Shown here: positions 25,711 through 34,640 of the stretch, one piece after another | Layout of the letters: each line of letters opens with the position of its first letter | Numbering within the stretch: position 1 is the stretch's first letter | Assembly: GCF_004331345.1 (NCBI RefSeq) | Contig: NZ_SJJZ01000001.1 | Location: 1,488,001 to 1,552,000 of the forward strand | Origin: Kribbella soli | GTDB lineage: Bacteria; Actinomycetota; Actinomycetes; Propionibacteriales; Kribbellaceae | DNA length: 64,000 nt | Direction of reading: 5' to 3' | Notes under the pieces: generated by a model | The model's input: the letters and a program-made list of their open reading frames with translations, nothing else | The model's database searches: none | Told to the model about the DNA's origin: nothing | Program-made: the position numbers and the translations under genes

Positions 25711-26763
25711 TCAGCCTGTCACATCCGGGCCGAGGATGATGAATCCGCCCTTGCGGATCGCGCGGACACCCTGCGGCAGATCGATCCAGCGCTGCCCCCG
25801 CCAGTCGGTCACCAACGCGTCGACGGATGCCACGTGACCCGCAGTGAGGTCCGTGGCCCGGCAGCCGGCTTCCAACGCTGCCTGTCGCAGGACGCGCGTG
25901 CGGATCGCTGCGGGCTCCTCGACGAGTACGCCGATATCGCTGCGGACCTGTCCCTCGGCGCGGCTCAGTGCGGTCTCCGCGACGTCCGCAGCGAGCTGGT
26001 CGAGCGCATCCGCGTCCGCTCGGAGCAGACCCGCCGTACGGGCCAGCGCCTCGACCACACCAGGCCCGAGCGCCTCCTCCAGCACCGGAAGGACCTCGTG
26101 CCGTACGCGGACCCGCGTGTACTGCGGATTGTCGTTGTGCGGGTCGTGCCACGGCCGCAGCCCGGACGCGATGCAGGCAGCAGCCGTAGTGGCCCGCGGC
26201 ACCTCCAGGAACGGTCTGCGCAGCCGCCCGACAGCCGAGGCCATCCCAGCCAGCGAACGCGCACCAGAGCCACGCCCCAGCCCAAGGAGGACAGTCTCAG
26301 CCTGATCATCACGCGTGTGAGCCAGCAGTACGACGTCTGCGCCCAGCTCATCGGCTGCGTCGCGGAGTGCGTCGTACCTCGCTGTGCGCGCAGCGCCCTC
26401 CGGACCGCCATCGGAGCCGACCTCGACCACGCGGACGTCGACAGGCGCCAACCCGAGCGTCCGGCACTGCTCCGCGGCGGTCTCCGCGACATGTGCCGAG
26501 TCCGCCTGCAGACCGTGGTCCACGACGACCGCACCGGCGCGTAAACCGAGCTTCGGCGCCTCGAAGGCGGTAGCGGCCGCCAGCGCGAGCGAGTCGGTCC
26601 CGCCGGAGCATGCGACCAGGACGGCTGTGCCCTGCGGCAGCTCGGCCAGTGTCGTGCGTACCGCCTCCCGGGTGCGAGCGATAGCGGGGTGCAGTTTTCC
26701 CCGCCGTTGTCCCACCAGGCGCTCGGCCGACGTCTCAGCCGTGGAGTCGGGCGACCCAGGCAT
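25711..26763 (-). CDS. tilS: tRNA(Ile)-lysidine synthetase
   Basis: 350 aa. It adds lysine to the wobble cytidine of tRNA-Ile2 (CAU), an essential reaction. PP-loop [12 protein letters not shown] near residue 50, [29 protein letters not shown] and RPFLEVPR follow. The C-terminus is a short substrate-binding domain. The start is uncertain: ATG at 26763 overlaps the upstream gene by 29 bp; GTG at 26715 would avoid overlap. Confidence 0.93.
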   Translation of the reverse strand: MPGSPDSTAETSAERLVGQRRGKLHPAIARTREAVRTTLAELPQGTAVLVACSGGTDSLALAAATAFEAPKLGLRAGAVVVDHGLQADSAHVAETAAEQCRTLGLAPVDVRVVEVGSDGGPEGAARTARYDALRDAADELGADVVLLAHTRDDQAETVLLGLGRGSGARSLAGMASAVGRLRRPFLEVPRATTAAACIASGLRPWHDPHNDNPQYTRVRVRHEVLPVLEEALGPGVVEALARTAGLLRADADALDQLAADVAETALSRAEGQVRSDIGVLVEEPAAIRTRVLRQAALEAGCRATDLTAGHVASVDALVTDWRGQRWIDLPQGVRAIRKGGFIILGPDVTG

Positions 26764-27829
26764 CGGGGTTCGCGATCTCGTTCTTCGTCGGCAACGTGTT
26801 CGGACCGGTCCAGACCCGGTTGAAGCCCTCCATGCCGACCCTGTCGACCACCCGGCGTACGAACGCCGCACCGTCCTTGTACTGCCGCATCTTCGCGTCC
26901 AGCCCGAGCAGCCGCTTCAGCAACTGGTCCACCGGGTTGCCGCTCGTCCGCCGCGACGTGAACTTGGAACGGATCGTGTCCACCGTCGGAATGACCGACG
27001 GCCCGACCCCGTCCATGACGAAGTCGGCATGACCCTCCAGCAACGACATGACCGCGGTCAGCCGGTCGAGCACGGCACGCTGCTCCGGCGACTGCATCAG
27101 GTCCACCAGACTCAGCTCGGCCTCACCACGCACCGACCGCCCCAGCCGCTGCACGGCCTCGCGGAACATCGCGGCGTACGCCGAAGCGTCCAGCTCGGCC
27201 TGGTCCAGGAACAGCGCGATCTCCGACCGCAGGTGGTCCCGCAGCCACGGGACCGCGGTGAACTGCACCCGGTGCGTCTCCTCGTGCAGACACACCCACA
27301 GCCGGAAGTCCCGCGGTACGACGCCCAGCTCGGACTCCACCTGCATGACATTGGGCGCCACCAGCAACAGGCGACCGGTCAGACCGGGACGGTCCGGGTC
27401 AGGCTGTGCCGGGAAGAACGGGTCGAACTGACCGAGCACCCGTGACGACAGGAAGGCCAGCAGCGCACCGGCCTCGATGCCTGTCACCCGGGAGCCGACC
27501 GCGGAGGACAGGCCGGCAGTCCGGTCCGCCTTCTCGCGCAGCTTGTCCGCCAGCGGCTGCAGCACGGTCCGGAAACCGTCCGCGTTCGCCTGAACCCAGC
27601 CGGGCCGGTCGACGATCATCACCGGAGCGGTGGCCGACGTGGCCTTCAGCCCGGTGAACTCGCGCACGTGCCCTTCGGACTCGGCCGCGAACTGACGCAG
27701 ATCGGCGACCACCTGGTCCGCCTCCGCGCGGCTGACCGCCGGGCCGGGTCGCAGCAGCTTCCGCGCCACACCGGTCGCCAGCTGCCAGTCGACCATCTCG
27801 GTCGTGGTCCCGCCTTCCGCCGTACTCAT
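26735..27829 (-). CDS. Zinc-dependent metalloprotease, DUF2342 (F420-biosynthesis-associated) family
   Basis: 364 aa. The core motif [10 protein letters not shown] (HExxH, about residue 182) and a later Glu in [15 protein letters not shown] fit the DUF2342 zinc hydrolase family. Databases sometimes call it 'coenzyme F420 biosynthesis-associated', but no biochemical role is known to me. It is regularly found between dacB and tilS in actinobacteria, as here. No signal peptide is seen. Confidence 0.88.
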   Translation of the reverse strand: MSTAEGGTTTEMVDWQLATGVARKLLRPGPAVSRAEADQVVADLRQFAAESEGHVREFTGLKATSATAPVMIVDRPGWVQANADGFRTVLQPLADKLREKADRTAGLSSAVGSRVTGIEAGALLAFLSSRVLGQFDPFFPAQPDPDRPGLTGRLLLVAPNVMQVESELGVVPRDFRLWVCLHEETHRVQFTAVPWLRDHLRSEIALFLDQAELDASAYAAMFREAVQRLGRSVRGEAELSLVDLMQSPEQRAVLDRLTAVMSLLEGHADFVMDGVGPSVIPTVDTIRSKFTSRRTSGNPVDQLLKRLLGLDAKMRQYKDGAAFVRRVVDRVGMEGFNRVWTGPNTLPTKNEIANPDAWVARLHG

Positions 27830-27858
27830 ACAACGACCCTAGTGCTATGTCCCAACAA

Positions 27859-29220
27859 TCAGCAGCCGCAGTTGGCGAGCGCCGCGGTGGCGCGGTCCAA
27901 AGCAGCGCGGGCGTCGAGCGTCTTCGGGACGGGCACGCTGTCGCTGGCAATGGCAAACACCAGCAGCGTGCCAGAGCGGTCACGGGCGTACCCGGCCAGG
28001 CTGTGGACCCCCGTCAGCGTTCCGGTCTTCGCACGGACCAGTCCGGTCCCGGTGCCGGTACCAGCCGAGGTGAAGCGCTCCCTGAGGCTCCCGTTGAAGC
28101 CCGCCACCGGCAGACCGGACAGCAGGTGCCGCAGCTCCGGGTGGTCCTTCGACACAGCCACACGAACCGCACCGGCGAGCAGGTCGAGCGGGACCTTGTT
28201 GGCGCGAGTCAGACCGCTGCCGTCGTAGATGGTCGCTTTGGACACGTCCAGGCCCAGCTTGGTCAGCGTGGCGCGGAGGCCCTTGACGCCACCGGCGTAC
28301 GACCCGCCGTTGCCGGTAGCGATGCCCACGTGGCGCAGCAGCGTCTCCGCGCCGTCGTTGTCGCTGTGCAGATTGATGTACTCGACGATCTGGCCGAGCG
28401 TCGGCGACTTGACCTGTGTCAGCGGCGTGGCGCCGGCAGGTGCCGCAGCGGCCTTGGCAGCGGTCACCTTGATGCCGTACCGCGTCAGCTGCGTCTGGAA
28501 CGACGTGGCGGCAGCCAGCGCCGGAGAGGTCGCGCGCTTGGCCATGCCCGGAGACAGACGACCCTCGTTGACCCACAGCGCCGAGGTGGGCGCGGCGATG
28601 CCCTCCGGCACGTAGTTCGCTTCCCAGCGCGTGTTGACGGCAGGGCCGCTGAACAGCGAAGCGTCGTACCCGAGGGTCACGGAGGTGACGCCCTGCGCCT
28701 TGAGTGCCTTCGCCGTACTCGCGGCCAGGGCCTGGAGCGTGGCGCGGGCAGGGAAGCCGTCGCTCGCGGACGCTTTCACGGTCAGCAGCGGGTCGCCGCC
28801 ACCGACCAGGACGATCGACCCCTTGCCGGTGCTCACGACCTTGGTGGCGAACGTGTGGTCCGGGCCGAGCGTCGCGAGCGCGGAGACCGTGGTGAGCAGC
28901 TTCAACGTGGAGGCAGGCGTGTACGGCGTGGCGGCGCCGACCGAGAACACCGGCTTGCCGCGCGAGGCGTCGTACACGTAGATGCCGTGGTGCGGGCCGA
29001 GCGACGGGTCCTTGAGGATCGCCGCGAGCGCCGTGCCGACGCCTGCCGCGGTCGGGGCGACGCCCTCGGTGGTCGCCGGCGCGAGGACGGCCGGAGCCTG
29101 CTGGGTGGTCCGGTCAGCTGTCTGCACTGAACCGGGTACGGCGCGTGCGCTGCTCACCAGGCCGGCACAGAGCGCCGTGGCGAGGAGCGTGACGAATGCC
29201 GCACGGGCAGGTCGAGCCAC
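27859..29220 (-). CDS. dacB: D-alanyl-D-alanine carboxypeptidase/endopeptidase (PBP4, S13 family)
   Basis: 453 aa exported penicillin-binding protein that trims or cleaves peptidoglycan cross-links. Signal peptide at residues 1-27. Active-site triad: SxxK in ASTLKLL (about 108), SxN in SDNDGAETL (about 282) and KTG in RAKTGTLTG (about 395). GTG start at 29220 with AGGAG upstream. Divergent from ppa with a 50-bp shared promoter region. Confidence 0.94.
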   Translation of the reverse strand: MARPARAAFVTLLATALCAGLVSSARAVPGSVQTADRTTQQAPAVLAPATTEGVAPTAAGVGTALAAILKDPSLGPHHGIYVYDASRGKPVFSVGAATPYTPASTLKLLTTVSALATLGPDHTFATKVVSTGKGSIVLVGGGDPLLTVKASASDGFPARATLQALAASTAKALKAQGVTSVTLGYDASLFSGPAVNTRWEANYVPEGIAAPTSALWVNEGRLSPGMAKRATSPALAAATSFQTQLTRYGIKVTAAKAAAAPAGATPLTQVKSPTLGQIVEYINLHSDNDGAETLLRHVGIATGNGGSYAGGVKGLRATLTKLGLDVSKATIYDGSGLTRANKVPLDLLAGAVRVAVSKDHPELRHLLSGLPVAGFNGSLRERFTSAGTGTGTGLVRAKTGTLTGVHSLAGYARDRSGTLLVFAIASDSVPVPKTLDARAALDRATAALANCGC

Positions 29221-29270
29221 CGGGCTGCTCCTGTCATTCGGTCGGTCGGAACCGTGACAGTATCTGCCGT

Positions 29271-29759
29271 ATGGAGTTCGACGTCTTCATCGAGATCCCC
29301 AAGGGCACTCGCAACAAGTACGAGCTGGACCACAAGACGAACCGTCTACGGCTGGACCGGACGCTGTTCACGGCGACCCAGTATCCGTCCGACTACGGGT
29401 TCATCGAGGACACCCTGGGCCAGGACGGCGACCCGCTGGACGCGCTCGTGCTGCTGCCGGAGCCGACGTTCCCCGGCTGCCTGATCCGCGCCCGCGCGAT
29501 CGGCATGTTCCGGATGACCGACGAGAAGGGGCCGGACGACAAGGTCCTGTGCGTCCCGGCCGGCGACCCGCGGCAGGAGCACCTGCGCGACATCCACCAC
29601 GTGCCGGAGTTCGACCGCCTCGAGATCCAGCACTTCTTCGAGGTCTACAAGGACCTCGAGCCCGGCAAGTCGGTCGAGGGCGCCACCTGGGTCGGCCGCG
29701 CCGACGCCGAGACCGAGATCACGGCTTCGTTCGCACGCCTGAAGACCGAAGGGCACTAG
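29271..29759 (+). CDS. ppa: Inorganic pyrophosphatase (family I)
   Basis: 162 aa. It hydrolyses PPi and so drives biosynthetic reactions. Motifs: [47 protein letters not shown] (metal-binding Asp cluster DGDPLDALV) and the C-terminal Lys/Tyr region [15 protein letters not shown] at 29271 gives the normal length. Confidence 0.97.
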   Translation: MEFDVFIEIPKGTRNKYELDHKTNRLRLDRTLFTATQYPSDYGFIEDTLGQDGDPLDALVLLPEPTFPGCLIRARAIGMFRMTDEKGPDDKVLCVPAGDPRQEHLRDIHHVPEFDRLEIQHFFEVYKDLEPGKSVEGATWVGRADAETEITASFARLKTEGH

Positions 29760-29793
29760 TCGCCTGATCCGGCGACGGCACTAATCGCCTGAT
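29752..29793. repeat. 17-bp direct repeat (25-bp period) across two stop codons
   Basis: GGCACTARTCGCCTGAT occurs at 29752-29768 and 29777-29793. Each copy carries a TAG in the relevant frame: the first is the ppa stop, the second (on the minus strand) is the MarR stop. It looks like a small tandem duplication at the convergent gene junction. Confidence 0.8.
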
Positions 29794-30212
29794 ACGCGGC
29801 GGAGCAGCGCGAGCAGCGTCTTGCGCTCCGCCGCGGTCAGCGGCTCCAGCAGCTCCGCCTCCGCGGCGCGGATCAGCTCGTCCATCGCGTCGAGCTGCCG
29901 CTCACCCGCCGGGGTGATCGCGACGATCTTCCGTCGCCGGTCGGCGGGATCGACCCGCCGCGCCAGGAACTTCAGCTCCTCGAGCTCGTCCAGCAGCGTG
30001 ACCAGATCGCTGCGGTCGAACCCGATCCGGTCCGCGACCGTCGCCTGCGCGGCCTCGCCGTCGTCCGAGAGGCTCGCGAGCACGTGATAGTGCTGCGTCC
30101 GGACGCCGCCGTCGGTCATGTGCTGCCGGACCAACCGCTGGGCGTGCTGACTCGACCGCCCCAGCGCGAACAGCACGTGGTCGGACAGCCGGTGGTTCGG
30201 CGACTTCTTCAC
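29781..30212 (-). CDS. MarR family transcriptional regulator
   Basis: 143 aa. Winged-helix pattern: QHYHVLASLSDDGEAAQATVADRIGFDRSDLVTLLDELEELKFLARRVDPADRRRKIVAITPAG. It is divergent from the quinone oxidoreductase gene at 30301 and is likely to control it and itself from the intervening 88 bp, which hold palindromes. The ligand is unknown. Confidence 0.88.
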   Translation of the reverse strand: MKKSPNHRLSDHVLFALGRSSQHAQRLVRQHMTDGGVRTQHYHVLASLSDDGEAAQATVADRIGFDRSDLVTLLDELEELKFLARRVDPADRRRKIVAITPAGERQLDAMDELIRAAEAELLEPLTAAERKTLLALLRRVSGD

Positions 30213-30253
30213 CGCACCAACTCTATTGGCAACGCCGACTCACAGAGTTATCG

Positions 30254-30287
30254 TGGGAATCTCCCATTATTTATGTACCCCACGATA
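30254..30287. promoter_or_regulatory. Palindromes between MarR and oxidoreductase genes
   Basis: TGGGA-ATC-TCCCA (30254-30266) is a short perfect palindrome. A 9-bp inverted pair TATCGTGGG (30249) and CCCACGATA (30279) encloses it. Location between divergent starts makes them candidate MarR operators. Confidence 0.45.
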
Positions 30288-30300
30288 TGGAGCACCCACC

Positions 30301-31263
30301 ATGCGCGCAGTGCGCTTCCACCGCCACGGCGGTCCCGACGTACTCCAGCTCGACGAGGTCGCCGTCCCCGAGCCGGCCGCCGGCCAGGTCCTGATCCAGG
30401 CCGAGGCGATCGGCGCGAACGCGATCGACACCGTTCTCCGGCGCGGCGGCTCTCCCTGGGACCGCGAGCTGCCCGGCACCCTGACCGGCGACATCGTCGG
30501 CCGGATCGTCGAACTCGGTCCCGACACCCCGCCCGGCATCGCCGTCGGCCAGCGCGTCTCCGCCCTCACCGTGGACGCCTTCGCCGAGTACGCCGTGGCG
30601 GACGCGGGCTTCCTCGCATCGATCCCGGACAACGCGGATGCGGGCGAGGCCACGATGATGTCGCTGGCCGCCCCGCTCGCCCTCCGCCTGCTCGAGTCCG
30701 GCCGGATCCCGGCCGGCGGCACGATCCTGATCCAGTCCGCAGCCGGCACCATCGGCCACCTCGCCGTCCAACTGGCCCGCTCCTACGACCCGAAGACGAT
30801 CATCGGTACGGCGTCCTCCGCGCACCGGCTCGACTTCATCCGCGAGCTCGGCGCCGAGCCCGTCGACCTCACCGCCGCCGACTGGCCGGACCAGGTCCGC
30901 GCGATCGCCCCGGACGGTGTCGACACGGTCCTCGACGCGGTCGGCGGCACCGTCTTCACGCAGGGCCTCGACCTGGTCAAGCCACTCGGCACGATGGTTT
31001 CGTTCGGCGCCATCACGACCGAGGTGCCGACGATCCCGGCGCTCGGCCTGCAGCTGCGAAACGTCACCGGTGTCTCCTTCTACGGCTGGCAGCAGGCGCG
31101 ACCCGACGAGGCCCGCGCCGACATCGCCGAGGTCACCCGCCGCTGGCAGTCCGGCGAACTCCGCCCGATCGTCCACGCCACGCACCCGCTCGCGGACGTC
31201 GCCCGCATCCACGAAACCCTCGACGCCCGCACCAACCTCGGCCGCCTCGTCGCGACTGTCTGA
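30301..31263 (+). CDS. NADP-dependent zinc-free MDR quinone oxidoreductase
   Basis: 320 aa medium-chain dehydrogenase. GroES-like N-terminal domain (residues 1-120) without the zinc-ligand pattern; nucleotide-binding segment ILIQSAAGTIGHLAVQLARS (AAGTIG in place of AAGGVG); SFGAITTE follows. Members reduce quinones or enals using NADPH. Probably regulated by the divergent MarR. The LysR gene begins 13 bp later on the same strand. Confidence 0.88.
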   Translation: MRAVRFHRHGGPDVLQLDEVAVPEPAAGQVLIQAEAIGANAIDTVLRRGGSPWDRELPGTLTGDIVGRIVELGPDTPPGIAVGQRVSALTVDAFAEYAVADAGFLASIPDNADAGEATMMSLAAPLALRLLESGRIPAGGTILIQSAAGTIGHLAVQLARSYDPKTIIGTASSAHRLDFIRELGAEPVDLTAADWPDQVRAIAPDGVDTVLDAVGGTVFTQGLDLVKPLGTMVSFGAITTEVPTIPALGLQLRNVTGVSFYGWQQARPDEARADIAEVTRRWQSGELRPIVHATHPLADVARIHETLDARTNLGRLVATV

Positions 31264-31276
31264 ATAGAATCGCCGG

Positions 31277-32167
31277 GTGGAGCTTCGGCAGCTGCGGTAC
31301 TTCGTGGGCGTCGCCGAGGAACTGCATTTCGGCAAGGCCGCCGAGCGCCTGTACATCTCCACCCCGACACTCAGCCAGCAGATCAAGCAGCTCGAACGCG
31401 AGATCGGCACCGCCCTGCTGATCCGGCACAGCCGCGGCGTCGACCTCACCCCGGCCGGACAGGTCCTCCTCGCCCGCGCCCGGGAAACTCTCCAGGCGGC
31501 CGGCCTGGCGCTGAAGGACACGCGCCGGGCGGCCGGCCTGGACGAGCCGGTTCTCCGCCTCGGCCTGCTGAACGGGATCCCCGGCCACCTCCCGGCCGCC
31601 CTCGAACAGCTCGCCACCGAACGCTTCCCGAACAGCACGGTCACTCTCGAAGCAGGAACCACCACCGACCAGCTCCGGATGCTCGACGCCGGCGAGATCG
31701 ACCTCGGCCTGGTCCGCACACCGCTGACGTTGCCTTCGGCAATCACCTCCGAAGAGCTCGCCGACGAGGAGCTCGGCGTCCTGTTGATCGCGACTCACCC
31801 GCTCGCGGCAGCACCGGAGCTCACGCTCGACGACCTGACCGGCCTCGAGCTGATCTGGATCCCCCGCGCCGCCGCGCCCGAGTTCTACGACGACGCGATC
31901 CGCCGGCTCGGCACCGGCGTACGGCTGAGTGACATCAGCATGAGTCACTCACAACTCCGGTCGGCACTCCTCGTACGGCGCTCCGCATTCAGCCTCGGCT
32001 CCCGCCGCGCCGCCACCCCGGACATCGTCTGGCGACCACTCGCGGGCCGTCCGCTGATCGCGCGGTACGCCGCCGTGTGGCGCACCGACTCACACAACCC
32101 GGTGCTCCAGGCGATGATCGTTAGTCCCGGCCTAACGGTCATTAGGCAACAAGTCGTGGCGGACTGA
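31277..32167 (+). CDS. LysR family transcriptional regulator
   Basis: 296 aa. N-terminal winged helix MELRQLRYFVGVAEELHFGKAAERLYISTPTLSQQIKQLEREIG, linker helix, then the periplasmic-binding-like effector domain (LRLGLLNGIPGHLP, LVRTPLT). GTG start. It sits between an MDR oxidoreductase and an SDR gene on the same strand, which are its likely targets; LysR regulators usually control divergent genes, so this collinear layout is a little unusual. Confidence 0.9.
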   Translation: MELRQLRYFVGVAEELHFGKAAERLYISTPTLSQQIKQLEREIGTALLIRHSRGVDLTPAGQVLLARARETLQAAGLALKDTRRAAGLDEPVLRLGLLNGIPGHLPAALEQLATERFPNSTVTLEAGTTTDQLRMLDAGEIDLGLVRTPLTLPSAITSEELADEELGVLLIATHPLAAAPELTLDDLTGLELIWIPRAAAPEFYDDAIRRLGTGVRLSDISMSHSQLRSALLVRRSAFSLGSRRAATPDIVWRPLAGRPLIARYAAVWRTDSHNPVLQAMIVSPGLTVIRQQVVAD

Positions 32168-32214
32168 CGCTCCCGGTGGTTGGCTCGAAACGTCAACCAC
32201 CGAAGGAGAAACTG

Positions 32215-32922
32215 TTGCAGGAACACGTCGTCATCGTCGGCGGCAGCTCGGGAATGGGCCGCGCCCTCGCCGCCGAACTCGTTGCCCAAGGCAGCGAGGT
32301 CACCGTCGCCGGCCGGACCCCGGCCAAGCTCGACGCGGTACGCCGGGAGCTCGGCGTACGCACTGTTGCGATGGACCTCGGAAGCGAGCAGGACATCGAA
32401 CGCCTCTTCGTGACCACGGGCAAGGTCAGCCACATCGTCACCACGGCCGCCGATGTCGGCGGCGCCTACCAGCCGATCGCCAAGTACGACGTGGCAGCGG
32501 CGCGCTCCGCGGTCGACTCCAAGCTGCTCGGCCCGTTGCTGCTCGCCAAGCACGGCGCTCCGATGCTCGAACCCGTCGGCTCGATCGTGTTCACCTCGGG
32601 TATCGCGGCGTACCGGCCGGGACCGCGATCCTCGTTGCTCGCGGCACTCAACGGCGCACTCGCCTCGCTGGCCGCGGCGCTCGCGGTCGAGCTGGCACCA
32701 CTGCGGGTCAACGTGGTCTCACCCGGCTGGGTCGACACCCCGATCTGGCAGGACGTCGCCGGCGACGCGGCAGCCGAGACCCTCGCCGCGATGGCGGCCC
32801 GCCTCCCGGTCGGCCGGATCGGCCGCACCCAGGACATCGCCGCGGCGATCATCGCCTTGCTCCGCAACGGTTTCATCACCGGCACCGTTCTGCACGCCGA
32901 CGGCGGACACCGGCTGGCCTAG
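32215..32922 (+). CDS. SDR-fold oxidoreductase lacking the catalytic Tyr/Lys
   Basis: 235 aa Rossmann-fold protein. Cofactor motif VVIVGGSSGMGRALA, VTVAGRTPAKL, and C-terminal SPGWVDTPIW and ITGTVLHADGGHRL are typical SDR. After the catalytic-Ser region (FTSGIAAYRPG) the Y-x-x-x-K signature is absent: the equivalent stretch reads SSLLAALNGAL. TTG at 32215 is chosen because GAAGGAGA lies 5-7 nt upstream; an earlier GTG at 32176 has no such site. It may bind NAD(P) without classical catalysis. Confidence 0.82.
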   Translation: MQEHVVIVGGSSGMGRALAAELVAQGSEVTVAGRTPAKLDAVRRELGVRTVAMDLGSEQDIERLFVTTGKVSHIVTTAADVGGAYQPIAKYDVAAARSAVDSKLLGPLLLAKHGAPMLEPVGSIVFTSGIAAYRPGPRSSLLAALNGALASLAAALAVELAPLRVNVVSPGWVDTPIWQDVAGDAAAETLAAMAARLPVGRIGRTQDIAAAIIALLRNGFITGTVLHADGGHRLA

Positions 32923-32930
32923 AAGAGAAA

Positions 32931-32961
32931 TGTCCCCGGCAACGAACCGTTGCCGGGGACA
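32931..32961. terminator. Bidirectional hairpin terminator
   Basis: 13-14 bp stem (TGTCCCCGGCAAC and complement) with a 3-5 nt loop, located between the convergent SDR and NlpC/P60 genes. The minus-strand side is followed by TTTCTCTTC. Confidence 0.75.
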
Positions 32962-32967
32962 CCGGAA

Positions 32968-34392
32968 TCAGGGACGACCGAAGAAGTCCGGGGGTTCCCA
33001 GTAGTAGACGCTGTCGATCTGCACCGGCTTGCCGGTCCGCGGCGCGTGGATCATCCGGCCGTTGCCGAGGTACATCGCGACGTGGTGGATGGTGCCCGGG
33101 TCGCTCGGGTTCAGCGACCAGAAGATCAGGTCGCCGGGCCGCAGCTCGTCCTCGTCGATGTGCTGGATCTGCTCGTACTGCGCGACGCTGTAGTGCGGCA
33201 GCTGCACACCGGCCTTCTCCCAGGCGCCCTGGGTCAGCCCGCTGCAGTCCCACCGGCTCGGGCCGGTGGCGCCCCACAGGTACATGTCGCCGAGCTGCCG
33301 CATTGCGAACTCGATCGCCGCCGACGCGCCCTTCCGCGAGCTGTGGCTGCCGCTGTCGTTGTCGTCGTTGTCACGGCTCGGCGTGGACGGCTTGTGCCGC
33401 TTCGGTGGATTCTTCTTGCCGTTGTTCTGCTCGCGCTCTTCCTTCTCCTCGCGAGCCTTCTCGGCGGCCTCCCGGGCCCGCTCGGCCGCCTCCGCGCGTC
33501 GCTCCGCGGCCTCTCGGGCGGCGATTCGGCGCTTGAGTTCGGCTGCCTTCTTCGCGGCGAGCGCGGCGGCGCGCTGTCGCGCAAGCTCCTCGAGCCCCCG
33601 CTGCCGCTGAGCGGCCACCTGCACCGAGATGTTCTGCAAGGTGGCGAGCTGCGCGATCGACTGCTTGCGCTGGACGCCGATCGCGGTCACGGCTGCCGAC
33701 TGCGCAGCCTCCGCGGCCTCGGCCGCCTTCTTCGCCTTGGCCGCCTCGTCGGCCGCCTTCTTCACCTTCACGACCGCCTGGTCGGCCTGCACCTTGAACA
33801 GGTTCGTCATCACCTGGGTCGCGGTGAACCGCAGGTACGAACCCTGCATCGCCGCCGACACCGAGTGCGCCGCACCGGCCGAGTCGAGCAGTTGCTGCGG
33901 ACCCTCCGCGGTGAACAGCGGCGCGATCTTCGCCACTTCGCCACCACCTTGGTACGACGCGGCAGCGAAGCGGCCGATCTGCTGCCGCTGAGCGGTGAGC
34001 GTCTTCTGCGCCTCGGCGGCCCGAGCCGCGGCGGCTGCCGCCTCGGCCTTGGCCTGCTGCAGGCGGTAGACGGCGCCGTTGTACGCCTCGTCGGCGACGC
34101 CGGACTGGATGCCGAGCTGCTCGAGCCGCGCGCCGGCGGCGGCGAGCTCACGCTCGATCGCGGCGACCTGGCCGGCCTTCGAGGCGGCGGCCTGCTTGGC
34201 GCGCTCGACCGCGGCCTTGGACGGAATCACCGGCGGCTTCGGCTTCGCGGCCTCAGCCGGAAGGGTTGGCATGGCCATGGTGCCGGCCAAGCAGATCGCG
34301 AGCACCCCGGAGAGCAGGGCCTTGCCCGCTCGGCCGGTCTTCCCAGCACTCGTGATCCGCCTGCCGGACGTGGCCCTGGGGGGCGTCCGCAT
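32968..34392 (-). CDS. Secreted NlpC/P60 peptidoglycan hydrolase with coiled-coil N-terminus (RipA-like)
   Basis: 474 aa. Signal peptide (about 25-47), a long Ala/Glu/Lys-rich coiled coil (about 55-320), a basic/Ser-rich linker, and an NlpC/P60 endopeptidase domain (about 355-474). Catalytic Cys in WDCSGLTQGAW (about 381), His in IHHVAMYLGNG (about 436) and a further His in MIHAPR. It should cleave D-gamma-Glu to diaminopimelate bonds at septa, as RipA does. The leader upstream holds a 9-bp hairpin. Confidence 0.92.
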   Translation of the reverse strand: MRTPPRATSGRRITSAGKTGRAGKALLSGVLAICLAGTMAMPTLPAEAAKPKPPVIPSKAAVERAKQAAASKAGQVAAIERELAAAGARLEQLGIQSGVADEAYNGAVYRLQQAKAEAAAAAARAAEAQKTLTAQRQQIGRFAAASYQGGGEVAKIAPLFTAEGPQQLLDSAGAAHSVSAAMQGSYLRFTATQVMTNLFKVQADQAVVKVKKAADEAAKAKKAAEAAEAAQSAAVTAIGVQRKQSIAQLATLQNISVQVAAQRQRGLEELARQRAAALAAKKAAELKRRIAAREAAERRAEAAERAREAAEKAREEKEEREQNNGKKNPPKRHKPSTPSRDNDDNDSGSHSSRKGASAAIEFAMRQLGDMYLWGATGPSRWDCSGLTQGAWEKAGVQLPHYSVAQYEQIQHIDEDELRPGDLIFWSLNPSDPGTIHHVAMYLGNGRMIHAPRTGKPVQIDSVYYWEPPDFFGRP

Positions 34393-34414
34393 CGGGATCG
34401 TTCCTTCCGCCGGT

Positions 34415-34440
34415 CACGAACCCCTTCCCCAGGGTTCGTG
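34415..34440 (-). promoter_or_regulatory. 5'-leader hairpin of the NlpC/P60 gene
   Basis: 9-bp perfect stem CACGAACCC/GGGTTCGTG with an 8-nt loop, 23-48 nt before the ATG on the minus-strand mRNA. Genes for this enzyme class in actinobacteria are often preceded by c-di-AMP (ydaO) riboswitches; the conserved core could not be confirmed by eye. Confidence 0.35.
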
Positions 34441-34549
34441 AACTTTTGGTCCTCCTGGACCACATACGTGACACTAGTTGCCTACAGCCCCATTGGGAAC
34501 AGCTTTCACACAAGTATCTTTGTTTCACCCGTGTGTCGACTTGACAAAC

Positions 34550-34561
34550 TACAAGCTTGTA
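34550..34561. promoter_or_regulatory. 12-bp palindrome TACAAGCTTGTA
   Basis: Perfect palindrome in the AT-richer part of the gap, about 160 bp upstream of the NlpC/P60 start. Possible regulator-binding site; no regulator is adjacent. Confidence 0.35.
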
Positions 34562-34591
34562 ATTCCGCGAAGCCGCAGGTCGGCGCACGAA

Positions 34592-34623
34592 AACGCCCCT
34601 CCGGCCGGAGCCGGAGGGGCGTT
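34592..34623 (-). terminator. Intrinsic terminator after the phosphatase gene
   Basis: Perfect 13-bp stem (AACGCCCCTCCGG with complement) and 6-nt loop. The minus-strand transcript continues with a TTTT run. It is 18 bp beyond the stop at 34641. Confidence 0.85.
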
Positions 34624-34640
34624 GCTGCGAACTCGGGGAT

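Noticed and set aside
32176..32214. Earlier GTG start for the SDR-like gene
   Set aside because: TTG at 32215 has a good Shine-Dalgarno sequence at the right distance and starts directly at the Rossmann strand.
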